This document shows, piece by piece, positions 33,850 through 45,855 of a stretch of 64,000 bases of DNA. This DNA comes from Dicyema japonicum (lineage: Eukaryota; Dicyemida; Rhombozoa; Dicyemidae). A program made the translations under genes and the position numbers. Location: positions 672,537-736,536 of the forward strand of contig RDEW01000016.1 of NCBI GenBank assembly GCA_011109175.1. The letters run 5' to 3'. The notes beneath the pieces were generated by a model. It searched no databases. It saw only the letters and a list, made by a program, of their open reading frames with translations, and was not told the origin of the DNA. The first letter of the stretch is position 1, and every line of letters starts with the position of its first letter.

Positions 33850-34128
33850 GAAATTAATTTGAATAGAAAAATTTGATTGATAAGTTGAAAGAAGTTTACT
33901 CTGACGTATTGCTAAACATGGATGAAACTGGAATCTTATTTCAATCTTTCCCTTCTAGAACAATTTCATATAAAAAAGAATAGGCATAAAGCAATAAAAT
34001 GTGAGAATCACTATAGCTAAAGCAACTGGAACAATAAAAACTAAACCTTTTGTTATTTGGCAAGTCAAAGACCAAGATGTTTAAAAGATTTTGACTTAGA
34101 AAATTATTTAATATACAAATAAGATGTA
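33850..34128 (+). mobile_element. Tigger/pogo-like transposase fragment
   Basis: LLNMDETGILFQSFPSRTISYKKE contains the first catalytic Asp context of CENP-B/Tigger-type DDE transposases (NMDETG). Following pieces in shifted frames (LKPFVIWQVK-like, then RFDLENYLIYK-like) continue the domain. No terminal repeats seen. Confidence 0.6.
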
Positions 34129-34130
34129 CT

Positions 34131-34738
34131 AAAGATGAAAACACTGGCAAATGCGGCCATGACTAAACTGAAGAAAGGATTGCTAAGAGCCAAAGGACTT
34201 GGAATTGACATCAAATGCAGGCTTTACAACGCGTTTATGAAACCGATCCTACTGTACAACGCTGGGATATGTGGAAGATCCTTCAACGAACTATTGAAAC
34301 TGGATTCGTTCCATCGAAGGCAACTAAGAAGCTTACTCGGAATGGAGTGTCCACGTAGAATATCAACCACTGGTATCTACAACAAGTGTATGTGTTCTTA
34401 CATCAGCAAGGATGTGATAGATGCCCGGTGGAGGCTATTTGGGCATGTACTAAGAATGAACCCGGACGCACCCGCTAACAAAGCGATAAAAGATTACTTT
34501 GAAAGTTGCGACAAACCCTTCCGCGTCGACCTAGATGGACACTTCAGACTGCCTTAAACAAAAATCTAAATCGTGTGAGAAAAAAATCTAAAGACGGGGG
34601 ACGACCAGAACGAATTGAGATCACTCGCATTCGACAGAGGAAGATGGAAAAGATTAACTGTAAATATTGTTTCTTTGAGTGTTGCTATGTGGGGCTATAA
34701 ACATTATGGCTTTCGTGAAAATGCCTTAATAATATGCA
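34131..34738 (+). mobile_element. LINE-A C-terminal domain and 3' tail
   Basis: One of the best LINE-A copies: AMTKLKKGLLRAKGLGIDIK, RLYNAFMKPILLYNAGICGR, DSFHRRQLRSLLGMECPRR, DARWRLFGHVLRMNPDAPAN and the final segment ending near 34700. It is followed by the tail GCTATAAACATTATGGCT, TCGTGAAAA and TTAATAATATG (34697-34735). Confidence 0.7.
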
Positions 34739-34837
34739 AATAAAAGGGTTTGGATGACAAGAATACTTTTTAATGTTTTCATCAGTCATCTTAGCGATTA
34801 ATTAAAAGTTTTTATTAAGGAAAAAAAGAGAGTAAAC

Positions 34838-34898
34838 GATTATATAGCGGCTGCCCTGACTGTATGGCTATTTCCTCTCAGGATGGAGAAATCACTCT
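34838..34898 (-). mobile_element. REL-type LINE 3' terminus scrap
   Basis: Minus strand ILRGNSHTVRAAAI-stop equals the last residues of the 59.2 kb element (ILRGNSKAVRAASI-stop). Only about 60 bp remain. Confidence 0.55.
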
Positions 34899-34899
34899 T

Positions 34900-36075
34900 G
34901 TGTAATATGGGTCTTAGACAGATAATAAATAATTCTCTGCTTGGACAAAATTTGACTACTATTGCTTTGACAGGGACTCATTCTTCTCTGGAACAACTAA
35001 TTAAAAGAACAAGTATCCCACACCAAAGTGATGATTCAGTTCTTAATATGAGGAGAATTTAATGTATACTTTACAATAGCATAGATTACATCAGTTTGTG
35101 CACAGTTTTCGTCAAAATATTGGTATATTAATGGTTAACTTTTCAGATGTTGAGACAAATATGGTTCATAAAATATGGTCTGGGACTTTTTCTGTCTGTC
35201 CTTTTCCTTGGAAGCAGTTATTCACAAAATCAGTGATAGTTAATCACCATGTATATTCTGTCTTATATTACAATGTGCCATCGTCATTAGACAATAAGGA
35301 AATGGGTTCAATTTAAGTGTCAATATTATATGAATATGTATCCTCACATTCTTTTATGTTTTGTGATTCCAGTCTCTTGATTTTTAGTTCAAGGTCAAAT
35401 AATCCCATTTTCGCTCTATTTACTTGTTAATCCGTTAAGAGCACTCAGTTCCTTGGATCAACATAGACAGATGCTAACAGGATGTAATTGTTTAGCAATT
35501 GAGCTTTCCTTTTTCCATTGTAATTACTTTTGAAATCAATCCTCCTCTTTTGGAATTTATATTACATTTTTCCATAGAAATGATCCACCTGTTGAATCTT
35601 GCGCCTGTAACCGTTTTGTAGTTTGGAAAAAAAGATATAAAACATATTCCAATTCTATAAGTTCTTCCCATTGCTTTTCAGTTAGTGAAATGTTTTGGTT
35701 GTCAATATTTTCATTGACCACTTACACTAGAGTAGAAGATTCTGCCCTTGGGTGATATCCATAAAAGAAGGAGTTTACAAAATCTCCAACAGCCGTTTGA
35801 CCCCAGCCATTACTCGAATCCATTAATCGCAGACACATCCTGAGAACCACCAGAAAATCCAACTTCTGGGAAAAGAGGAAATATGGACAAAGACAATACA
35901 TGACTTGTGTCCATTTAAAAAGTACTGGAGGGCAGACATCCTGAGATTATCACTTTAGGACTGTTTCTCACGAGGCCGTCAGACTAGAACTTGCACACCT
36001 GTGATTTGGGCATCATCCATCTCTGGTTGGATCACCAGTACTTGAATCGTCTTTCCTATAATTTAAAAAATAAAA
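34900..36075. other. Unassigned region with one 72-aa plus-strand frame
   Basis: Open stretches at 34909-35058 (+, MGLRQIINNSLLGQNLTTIA) and 35098-35316 (+, HSFRQNIGILMVNFSDVETN) look protein-like, but I could not join them by a short GT-AG intron or recognise a family. From 35330 to 36075 I see nothing. Confidence 0.25.
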
Positions 36076-36078
36076 AGA

Positions 36079-38337
36079 CTAATTATTTACATAAAAAGCA
36101 AATTCAGAGTTATACTCAACAACAGTAACAGTAATAATATCCCCTAATTTAACAAAAGCACAATTACTCATGTAAAATGACTGTTTGTGATATGAAGACA
36201 ATGATGTTATAGAAATTGATGGTGGAGGAGCCATTACATAATTAAAATAATACAAAAAAGCATCAATACGTCCGGACATAGTAACAGGTACATCAATGGT
36301 ACACATAACACGTGGATGGTGAGGTCTTTGACTGATGGTTTGGAGTATATATCGACAAACAAGGAATGACTGTGACAAATTGTAATGACAAAGTTTACTA
36401 TATTGAACATCCACGTGTGAGTTAACCTTTTAATAATAAAATTATACAGTTAAATCATCAAGTAACGAACCCACAAAAGTACCACAAATATTATCATCCA
36501 CAACTTTATGGTAACCAACCAACTCAGAGGACTGAATTGCCACTGCGTGGACTTCCAAAGCCCATGGTACAAACGATACTGAGTACCCAGTCATCTCCCC
36601 TATTGATCTAACATAATACATAATCATCACCTTAGTCTAACCATTTCCTCAAAAAATTCCAAATGCAAAGAACCGTTTACTTCAACTGGTTCAGCAACAA
36701 CAACTACGTGGTCTATTCGTTCTGGTTCAATCATGACTTTTTGAAGGGAAGGACATAATTTACTGAAAATAATAGAATTGTTATCCAATAAAACCATTGC
36801 ATGTCCTAATAGAGAGAGACTCAATGGCAAGAGGGATATATCAGCACACCACGTAAACAAAACAGAATTGCTTAAGTCATCCAGTAAAGTAGATATAACT
36901 GATTTGTATACATTTAAGTACTCCACATCATTGAGTTTCCTGATGATGTTTGCCTCTAGGGTCAAAATGAAGGGGAAAGTGAGTTCAGATAAAGTCCTCA
37001 GTTGACTGAATGTGTAGGTGGGATACAAATTAGAATAAGACGATATTTCATCAATTATAAATCCAGGAACTCCGCACGTCATATTGAATGTTAAATTGAG
37101 AACATCCCCCTTGAGAGATCTCTTCCTGTCCTTCCTAGATGGCTTGTCTAACAAATCAACTCCTAAAATAACCTTCTGTATAAATTGGGAATATGGCTTG
37201 TTCCCAGCAGGCTTCTTGAAAGGGAGAATTAGTAATAAAGTCATCAGAGGTCAATTGAAGAGAAAACCAAAATACGATGCCGTCCACCAGACCATCGTGT
37301 ATTACTTCTACCGATAAATGTCTCATAAACTCTCCCATCATCTCTTCAATGTCCTCTAATATATAAAATAACTCACATTCAACGAATTTGTGTTAAATTT
37401 ATGAATTTCAAATGAATTACTCAAGAATATGACTTTATTTGGGTATTTCGATAACTTTTCTGACAAATAAGGTTCATAACACCCATAGTTCACTATCCCC
37501 CCAGGATTTAGGCGAATATCTATTCCCTCCAATATACCCCCGACATCCTCATTCACAATAACTCGAGATTCGAGTTCAACGTCGATTGACTCAATGACTA
37601 TTCCATACAGAGTCACCACAGCCGGAATAAATACAGTTGTATTACTGCAAAGTGACAGGTGACAATCCCTTAGAGTTTCCAATACTCCTTCTCCAAAAAA
37701 TCCAGAATCAAAAATCTCCATGATAACCAAATCTGGTCTACAAATGTTTTTTAAATCTACCTATCAGGAAGATCATGAGGGATCTTTAATTCTGAGGAAT
37801 GCTTGTTGATTAGTTTAATAGAGTCCTGTGATTGGTTCTGTTTAATAAAGAGGACAGCCTTTTCCACCATGATTGGAGATACATCACAGGAGTATATTTT
37901 ACACTTTCCACTATTAGCAGCAAAAACACTGAGAAGACCGATTCCAGTCCCCACGTCGAGAATTGTTGGGGGGTGACAGAAAGACTCAATAGTTTTTCTA
38001 ATGGCGGATTCGTAGGAGGTATTTCTGATTTTGTCATTAAGCATTTGGAAGTGCCATCTTTCGACCAATCTGTTAACAAGACGTTGATAATAAGTTCTAG
38101 TTACAATTGAATGAGGATCTCTTCTTAAGGACTGACGGAAACAGAAAAAGGACTCAATGTTGTTTCCAAGGCTTAGAGTTTAATGAAAAATAACTTAAAG
38201 AAGGCAATTCCTATCACATTGAGCATTTCAGAGTCAATATAAAGTTCCTCAGTGTTAGATTTAAAAGTGGATAGTCCAGAGGAGTCAAGGTCAGAGACAT
38301 AAGAATTAACAACCCTTTCGAAACACTCATAAAACAT
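36079..38337 (-). CDS. PRMT9: PRMT9-like protein arginine methyltransferase
   Basis: Seven exons; introns 38172-38194, 37738-37760, 37354-37376, 37148-37172, 36608-36630 and 36427-36447 (21-25 nt). The product is 706 aa. N-terminal TPR-like helices (VIGIAFFNLGNNIESFFCF) lead into RWHFQMLND, then the SAM-binding motif LDVGTGIGLLSVFA and the substrate-loop segment VIMEIFDSGFFGEGVLETL with its two glutamates. WFSLQL and ACWEQAIFPIY follow, and a second, degenerate methyltransferase half fills the C-terminus. PRMT9 symmetrically dimethylates arginine, notably on splicing factor SF3B2 in mammals. Shorter than the ~845-aa vertebrate protein. The Met at 38337 may not be the true start, since an AG acceptor lies just upstream. 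Confidence 0.88.
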
Positions 38338-38685
38338 TGACTATAATAGTAATAATTTATACTTTGATTTTATTGAATTGTTGAGGAGATAATCGGACAA
38401 CAAATAAAAAATGAGGAAATGATAGAATATAATGTTCCTGTTGGAATAAATTTGTTGCATTGGCAATTGCCACTTCAATTGCACATTTCTTACGCTTGTT
38501 CATATTTTTATTTTAGATATATAATTAATATTTATTCATTTTAGTTAAAAACATTTAAAAGTACATATTAAGTTTTATATTTATTTGCTTTTATGGAACG
38601 AGTCAGGATCGAGGAGTTAGTTTGGTTACCCTTGGTCTTTGGAAATAATTTTAATTTAAAAAATGCACGCCTCATGTGGTTCGCC

Positions 38686-38919
38686 GTTTCTGGTGGCGCA
38701 GGTTGTGGACCCTACTTCACAATCAAAAAGGACCCACTACTCTTTCCAATCCAAGAAGATTATCTACTGCGTGAGGGCATGAAAACTTTTATTAATAGAA
38801 ATGTTTCTGGTGGCGCAGGTTGTGGACCCTACTTCACAATCAAAAAGGACCCACTACTCTTTCCAATCCAAGAAGATTATCTACTGCGTGAGGGCATGAA
38901 AACTTTTATTAATAGAAAT
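38686..38919. repeat. 117-bp perfect tandem duplication
   Basis: 38686-38802 equals 38803-38919. The period is 39 codons, so the frame is kept (VSGGAGCGPYFTIKKD is repeated). Confidence 0.85.
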
Positions 38920-40276
38920 CCAGTCCACTTCACGAAGAAACCTTTCCGAGAACCCGACTCACTTACGAAGGAAAGAAATTACCTAAAAGCCTACAGAATC
39001 AGTCTTGGGAAACCAGGGCGAGTATCTTAGCCTTGGAGAGAGATCAGATACAAGGCTAAGATGAAACAGGAAAGAGACTAGTGTAACCTTATGTACACCT
39101 TAAACAAACAGTTTTCGTTCACGAAGATGTGGAATACTCTTCAGGGCTTTACCAACTCTTTGAGACCGCCTCCTTGCGAAGACCTAGAGAACAAGAACTT
39201 TTTAAACAAGATTATAAAATTTTACTCCTCCGTGAGCTTCATCCCACACCAGAAATTTGAGGGTCTTCCTACATCCTCAACAAAACCAAAACGCGAGGCA
39301 ACCTCGAACAGACATGCAATGGACGTCGTGCGGAAAACTATTCAAAACCAGAAATCGTCTTACGCAAGTGATTCATATGGAATTCCCTCTTGTACTTAAG
39401 AAGATAGGCCTTTACACCATCTTGGCCTTGACCAGAATTTACAACCTTTCCATCAGTGGGAATTCGATTCCTACTCTATGGAAATTGTCCCATATTCGTC
39501 CCATCTTAAAACCTGGACGGCCGAAGGACTCACCAGCTTCGTACTGACCAATATCCTTCCTGTGTTCCACCTCCAAAATCTTGGATAAACTCATTCTCGA
39601 TCAGATTAAACCTTACCTCCCAGACGCATCCTTTCAACATGGATTTAAGAAGGCTCATTTCCAACTACACACCTTACTTGCCTGACAAAATTCATCAAGG
39701 AATGCCTTCAACGCAAACCTCGGCATCAAAAGACCATTATGTGTGACATCGACATACAGAAGGCCTTTGACTCAATACCGATGGAACTGGTAACTAAGAA
39801 GATTTATGGCTTTAACAACCTGAAAATTTGGCTTGCTAACTTCCTCGACCGAGGAAGAGTAATTTTCCATTCCACATCTACAGTCACTAAATTTCTACCG
39901 AACCTGGTCCTACAAGGATCTCTCTCTCCCATTCTATTCAACCTATTCATGAGGTACATGTTTTCCTACAGCAGCGACGATACCCTATTCCTTGCATACG
40001 CGGACGACTTAATCCAGGGAACAAGAGACCAGTGCAGCGGGTACCGTTTTACAAGATTCACTGGATAACCTGAACTGTTGGCTTACGAGGAACCAACTAC
40101 ACACAAGTCCTGAACAGTCGTGCTCTATGATCTATACTTCCAATAGAAGATTGACTAACTCGGCGCCTTCATTGACCCTTAATGGGATAACAATTCCTTC
40201 CACAAATTCAGCCAAAATACTGAGGGTCACATATGAGCCACTAATGACCTTCAGCAAACATGTGAGCAACATAATC

Positions 40277-40504
40277 TCCTCTTCCCAGCGAAAATTAAAC
40301 TTTGAAAAGCGCTACTTGGATATTACAAGAGATGGTTACACCCAGCAGTCATCTCGAGGAAAACGGGAGCTCAGCCAAAACCCCTAAACTTCCTCTTCCC
40401 AGCGAAAATTAAACTTTGAAAAGCGCTACTTGGATATTACAAGAGATGGTTACACCCAGCAGTCATCTCGAGGAAAACGGGAGCTCAGCCAAAACCCCTA
40501 AACT
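40277..40504. repeat. 114-bp perfect tandem duplication
   Basis: 40277-40390 equals 40391-40504 within the LINE thumb region (tcctcttcccagcgaaaatt starts each copy). Confidence 0.85.
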
Positions 40505-40709
40505 TCCGAAAAGTGATTCGTCCATACAGGATGTGTGTCGGCACTCGGGAGGAACACCGAGCAAAGATGGGGCTGGACTTTCCTTCGTTTTGTCGGTGAT
40601 TCTCGGTTTTTAAATGACGGCCCCTACTTTTTTTTCGTTTGTCGGTGATTCTCGGTTTTTAAATAAAAAAATTAAGGAGTTATCCTCGATACACTTAATT
40701 AGTTGTCTA

Positions 40710-40909
40710 GTTTAACTTCTTTATCGGTGTATCTGGGGTTAATAAAATAAATAAAGTGGACCAGGTAACCGAGAGGATCCGAAAAAAATAGAATTCCCAC
40801 GGCTTTTACGTTTAACTTCTTTATCGGTGTATCTGGGGTTAATAAAATAAATAAAGTGGACCAGGTAACCGAGAGGATCCGAAAAAAATAGAATTCCCAC
40901 GGCTTTTAC
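40710..40909. repeat. 100-bp perfect tandem duplication
   Basis: 40710-40809 equals 40810-40909 exactly, in non-coding sequence downstream of the LINE tail. Confidence 0.85.
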
Positions 40910-40987
40910 GTACTCCCCAGTATCTTCCCGCATATCATTAGAGCTTCCATTCCATGCAAGTAATTTGTTCTACCGAATATCGAGTGG

Positions 40988-41359
40988 ATGGATTTTTCAG
41001 TTATCACTAACTGCACAGAGCTAACTACAAGTGTTACAAAACCGATGTCTCATAATATTATTGAGATCGTCGAAAAAGACGTCCACTTTGTTACTACAGA
41101 GAAAACTAAACGTCCCTTAATCATGGAATACCTTACGGAACACCACCGGGACTTTTTCAGGAAGTACCCTGACCACCTCCTCGGACCGAACGTCAAACTA
41201 TATATGGATGCCTGCCCGAGATACGAGAAGACAACTTTTCCGTTGTGGAGATTATTCCAAAACTCAAATACTAACCGAAAGAAAAAAACTGTTATGGACA
41301 CCGGGATCAATAAATCATTCAACAACTTTTGTTCTCTTATGATTTCATTCCCCGTCTAA
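40988..41359 (+). CDS. Unrecognised 123-aa open frame
   Basis: An uninterrupted plus-strand frame with ordinary protein composition (NIIEIVEKDVHFVTTEKTKR, LIMEYLTEHHRDFFRKYPDH). No motif recognised. It lies between a LINE tail and an REL-LINE scrap, so a transposon origin is more likely than a host gene. Confidence 0.25.
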   Translation: MDFSVITNCTELTTSVTKPMSHNIIEIVEKDVHFVTTEKTKRPLIMEYLTEHHRDFFRKYPDHLLGPNVKLYMDACPRYEKTTFPLWRLFQNSNTNRKKKTVMDTGINKSFNNFCSLMISFPV

Positions 41360-41640
41360 TTTGGTTGCTTCTGCTTCAGACCCAGGACATGCTTCAAAGC
41401 AGGCCGAGGAACGAAAGAGGAGGAAATACCAGAGAATTTCGGAGGAGTATCTTTTTGTTCCATTCGCGGTGGAAACGTCAGGAATCCTTGGCCCCCAAGC
41501 AGATGAGTTGGTTCGTAAGATCGGCTCCATGATTCAAGCTGTGACCAAGGATCCGCGAGAAACTAGTTGGTTCCAAGAACGTATCTCGTTGACTATTGTT
41601 AGGGGAAATAGCATGGCCATTCAGATGCCTTAATTTAATT
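41360..41640 (+). mobile_element. REL-type LINE C-terminus
   Basis: ASKQAEERKRRKYQRISEEY, LFVPFAVETSGILGPQA, and SWFQERISLTIVRGNSMAI to the stop at 41633 are the last ~90 residues of the REL LINE family, on the plus strand. 5'-truncated within the endonuclease. Confidence 0.7.
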
Positions 41641-41754
41641 TTTATTCATCTGATAATAAAATTTCGTTCACAAAAGAAAAGAAAAAAATAAATTAATTTT
41701 TTTTATTAACAATAAAATATTATTTATTAACTATAAATTAAATTAAAAAATATT

Positions 41755-43900
41755 GAACGGAATCAGAAGGAAGATCCTAGAACTTCGGGCACTCCTTGCA
41801 GAAATGAACGATAATTTTGGACTAATCCAAAAATCCAAATTGTCACCAACATTTCGAACACCTTTCTTTCACAAATACACGGTGCCTATACCGACATAAG
41901 CCCTCAAGTTTCAAACCTTTTTGACTCAGATTGTACTTTGGAGCAGATAACTATCAAATTCCACCTATTCCCTTCTTTCTGGATCACCTTGGTCAATGTG
42001 TACATCCCTTCACAGGGGTCCTTTTCTACTTCCTACTTCCTATGTTGACTAACTCCGTCTTCTTCCACTCCCGTCTTCCCAAACTATCACGTCATCAGGC
42101 GTGACCGCCCAACTGGGCGTGGTGGTGGACTGTTTACTCTTATCAAAAAAGAAATTCCGTACGCAAACGAAACTTTTGTCAACCTCATGTCTCCCGTCGA
42201 ATATATTGGTATTTCAGTCAACCGCCTAACTCATGCCCGAGGATTTCAATTTCTTCCTCTCAAACGTCGACAAATTAAAAAAATATGTTTCTTTGTGGAG
42301 ACCTAAATGCAAAGCATTCGACATGGTTCAAGAACCAACCATGCGATGTCAGAAGAAACCAATTGTTGTCAAATCTGGATAACCTGGTAATATTAAACAA
42401 CCCTATATTATACTTGACTTTCATTTATCCACTTCAACTCCATCGATAAAGCACTACACTTTTAATAGAGTAGTACGCGAGGGAATGAAAATTTGTATTA
42501 ATAAAAGGCCGCTGATCTCAAGAAAGATGCCTTCTCCCAGAGCCGATCCACTCATAAAAGAAAAAAATTAACTAAAAAGCCTCTAAAAACAATCCTGGGA
42601 AATATGATTGAGAAATCAGGAACAATGCAAAGAAGAAATAAGAGAAAGTTTGGAAAAACCTCATGTCCAATCTAAACAAGCAGAACTCCTTTACAAAAAT
42701 GTGGAAAACACATAGAAGCTTTATTAACGCTGACAACCCGGCCGCACGTGAAGAAATGGAAAACAAGATCTTCCTAAACAAACTTATGAAACACTACTCC
42801 TCCTCGAGTTTAGAAATTCGAAAGTCCATCCATCCTGGCCCTCAAACCTAAAAGAGCCACCTCCTCGATTGTCTTCTATGTGGAGAACGTACAAAAATGG
42901 TTAAGGGTCAAAAGTCGACTTATTCCTGCGGTCCGGACGGAATCCCTGCAATAGTTCTGAAAAACAAAGGCCCCTATGGTATCATGGCCCTCACCAAAAT
43001 CTTCAAATTTTCAATCAACGAAAATTGTATTCCTTCCATATAGAAACTATCAAACATACGACCAATTCTGAAACCCGTGTGACCAAAGGAATCACCAGCC
43101 TCATACAGACCAATATCTCTTCTATGTGTTACATCAAAAATTCTGGAAAAGCTGATTGTTGAACTAATCAAACCATACCTTCCATCTTTTAAACACGGTT
43201 TCAGAAAAGGGCACTCCACAGAAACGCATCTTACATGCCTTACAAATTTCATTAAGGATGGCCCAAAACGCAAACCTCATCAGAAGTCATTCATGTGCTC
43301 CATCGATATAGAAAAAGCTTTCGACACTTTCCCAAGAAAGCTGTTGATAAGGAAGATCTTTACGTCAAAAATCCCAAACAACTTGAAAATCTGGATTGCT
43401 AATTTCTTAAATGGAAGAAGAAAAAGAGTGACTGCTAGAAAAACTAGGTCAGTGACAAAATTCCTTCCAAATGGGGTCCCTCAAGGATCTCCACTGTCAC
43501 CATGCATATTCAACCTATTCCTAAATGATATGCCCTCCCTTACCAGTGACGATTCTTTGGTTTTGACATATGAGGATGATATAATTGTCGAGTCAAAGAC
43601 CAGTGCGTTCATACTGTTGTATACCGGCTACAAGCTTCATTGGACGATCTGAATATTCTAAGTCCCGAAAAGTTTTATACAACAATTTTCACAACAGAAG
43701 ATTGACAAACTCCGCTCCATGTGTAACCATAAGTGGAAACTCAATCCCTACGACCAACTCGGTCAAGATAATGGGCGTAACATGCGACCCACTCTTGACC
43801 TTCAGCAAACACATTGACAACGTCATTTCCTCGGCACAACGAAAGCCAAATTTTGTTAAAACACTCTTTGGACAATATAAGGGGTGTTTAAAATAAAATT
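41755..43900 (+). mobile_element. Jockey/CR1-like LINE (2A family), decayed
   Basis: Endonuclease pieces (NGIRRKILELRALLAEMND, IRRDRPTGRGGGLFTLI-type and CGDLNAKHSTWFKN in mixed frames, 41760-42420). The linker (KQNSFTKMWKTHRSFINADN) and fingers (42900-43250) follow, then RT motif A (CSIDIEKAFDTFPRKLL), GVPQGSPLSPCIFNLFLND, a substituted YEDD box (LTYEDDIIVE) and the thumb (NSAPCVTISGNSIPTTNSVK). The N-terminal 2A region is missing because the copy starts inside the endonuclease. The Y-E-D-D change and stops make it inactive. Confidence 0.75.
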
Positions 43901-44104
43901 TGGACTCGCTCTACGTACAGTTTATTTAACCGTCTCTAACTTACGGGTGTGCTGCATGGGAACCAAACTATCAAACGCGAATATGGAAAAATCAATACAT
44001 TCCAAAAATGCTTAGTTAGGCTCTGCAAAAACTTTCTCAGATACCTCTAAACCATACACCATTTGAAGAATTAGTTAGGAAAACCGGAGCCTTATCCCAA
44101 AACA

Positions 44105-44775
44105 CGTGAACAACAATGGTCTCGATTGACATCAACAAGGCGTTTGATTCGGTACAGAGAAAACATTTAATTGGAAATATATTTGATTCAAAAATTCGCT
44201 CTAACTTGAAGCTATAATTGGACAAGACGTAGGAGGGTCCATCTCAAATCACGATTACTACCAAACTGAGTACCCCAAGGTTCGCCTTTGTCCCCTACTT
44301 TATTCAACATTTTCCTCCACGACCATCCAGCAGACATTGACAAGGACTTCCTACTGCTTTCTTATGCTGAATATATTTTCATTGCAACAAGAAGCAGTTC
44401 GACATCAGAAGCAGTCTCACTCGCACAGAATAAAATGTATTGTGTCCATGATTCGTTGATAGCTAACCGTCTCTCGGTGTCGGCTCCTAAATCAACATGC
44501 ACTCTTCACCTCCGACCGTCCGTCCATAAAAGGACCAGAAATCGGACATACTCGGATACCTGTAACAAGAAACCCCTCAATCTTTAAAGTGACTTACGAC
44601 AGGCTGCTTAATTATACCTACCATGCAAAGCAAGTCCTCACCAAAGGACTGCAGAAAATGAATGTCACATGGGCTCTTATCCAGAAGGCCCCAGTGAATA
44701 TAAATGAAGCAATCGGAATTATATATCGTCAGACAATCACACGGCCGTGGAATATGCCTCTTCCATAACAACGCA
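44105..44775 (+). mobile_element. Jockey/CR1-like RT fragment
   Basis: VSIDINKAFDSVQRKHLIGN (motif A), SPTLFNIFLHDHPADIDKDF and LLLSYAEYIFIATRSSS (YADD changed to YAEY), then VTYDRLLNYTYHAKQVLTKG matching VKYDSLLNFNSHAKDMITRD at 47.9 kb. Catalytic residues are lost. Confidence 0.65.
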
Positions 44776-45060
44776 TGTTGTTAGGTAATGGAGTCTCACT
44801 GGAGACTATTCTGACAAATCCTGAGGATAGAATTTGCATCCCCGCCAAACAGACCTATAGAAGACTAGTACAAGATGGCTGTTTCCGTGGAAGGCCTAAA
44901 ATAATATTGCCAGTCGTCCTTCAAAGGGACATTTAAACATAAAACAACTCAAATCCGCTGACGACCTGAACTCATTGAGAGTTTTAGCTAACAACAGGGG
45001 TGCGTTGAGGAGATTGTATTTTTGCAAACCCAATGTTCTACACTGCGGGTTACGGTTGAC
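44776..45060 (+). mobile_element. LINE-A C-terminal fragment
   Basis: QTYRRLVQDGCFRGRPKIIL then, in another frame, KSADDLNSLRVLANNRGALR. These are the LINE-A 'RGRP' and 'DDL--LR' segments. The join to the Jockey-like fragment near 44775 is a chimeric junction. Confidence 0.5.
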
Positions 45061-45275
45061 AGTTTTTTGTTAACGAAAAAATAATAACTCAGCAGTATAT
45101 ATTAGATCATAACTTTTATTATGGTATCTGAATGGATTGGTAAATGTATATTCTGAAACTTAATAAAATATTCGTGATATTTAAACTCAGAGGGCTAATG
45201 AAGCTAATTGAGCAATATTGACTAAATATCCACCTCTTTGAGTCACTAATGTCAAACAATTTGTATAAAAACTAC

Positions 45276-45841
45276 TCAAACTTTGCATTTAAAGATGACT
45301 TTGGTAGGATTAAACAAATATAGAACATTCCCGACCATGCACGAGTCCCTATCATATTAAACATAATAAAACCAAGGATATTGTAATGTAGCCTCATATA
45401 CATTCTCCATTATATTCTCCAATATTACTATAATTCTGTCCGACGAATCCAACGAATGACCGTGAAGAAATAAATGAGTATCAATCTCAATTTTTTCTAC
45501 AAAAACAGTTTTGTCAGGCATGTGGGAATAGCATAGAGAACGCATGGAGTTGTTTTTATGTCTAAGAGATATTAATTGACCCGCTAATCCACTCCTAGTA
45601 ATCACAGGATACTATACTTTTTTATTTTTGGTTTTATCTTCTTTGGGGACGGAGCCTTAGGGGAAAATGATGTAATGGAAGAGAAGGCACGAGAAACTCG
45701 ATTAGACTTGCTTAAGTTGGGAAATGGCTATGATATAAAATCAAAAATGCCCACCTTATTTTCCTTAAAGGAACTCCATCTCTTAACAGGACTAACTTCC
45801 TCAATATCAAATAGAGATTTTGAAAACACATCACCAAACAT
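45276..45841 (-). CDS. Unrecognised 163-aa protein directly downstream of ATPAF1
   Basis: Four exons (introns 45728-45754, 27 nt; 45595-45617, 23 nt; 45349-45372, 24 nt) give an intact 163-aa frame starting MFGDVFSKSLFDIEE. The first ~65 residues are basic, Ser/Pro-rich and probably disordered (SPKAPSPKKIKPKIKK). The C-terminal ~95 residues look like a beta-rich domain (KTVFVEKIEIDTHLFLHGHS, RIIVILENIMENVYEA, NVLYLFNPTKVIF), possibly an OB fold, but I cannot name it. Its ATG is 14 bp after the stop of the ATPAF1-like gene on the same strand, suggesting co-transcription. Confidence 0.6.
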
Positions 45842-45855
45842 AATAATATTTTAAA

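Larger units (their letters stand above)
38593..40625 (+). mobile_element. Jockey/CR1-like LINE (2A family), 5'-truncated
   Basis: Starts in the endonuclease-RT linker (KSRFIPHQKFEG-type region, KNFLNKIIKFYSS, 39190-39240). The fingers (IPTLWKLSHIRPILKPGRPKD), RT motif A (CDIDIQKAFDSIPME), motif B region (LQGSLSPILFNLF) and YADD (LAYADDLIQG) follow, then a thumb shared with 10.7-11.2 kb and a 3' tail repeated twice (40592-40620 and 40640-40665). Two perfect tandem duplications (117 bp and 114 bp) lie inside. Stops in all frames. Confidence 0.75.

Noticed and set aside
37160-37175. A 10-nt GT-AG 'intron' in PRMT9
   Set aside because: The 25-nt intron 37148-37172 uses the same donor, keeps the frame and fits the size range of all other introns.
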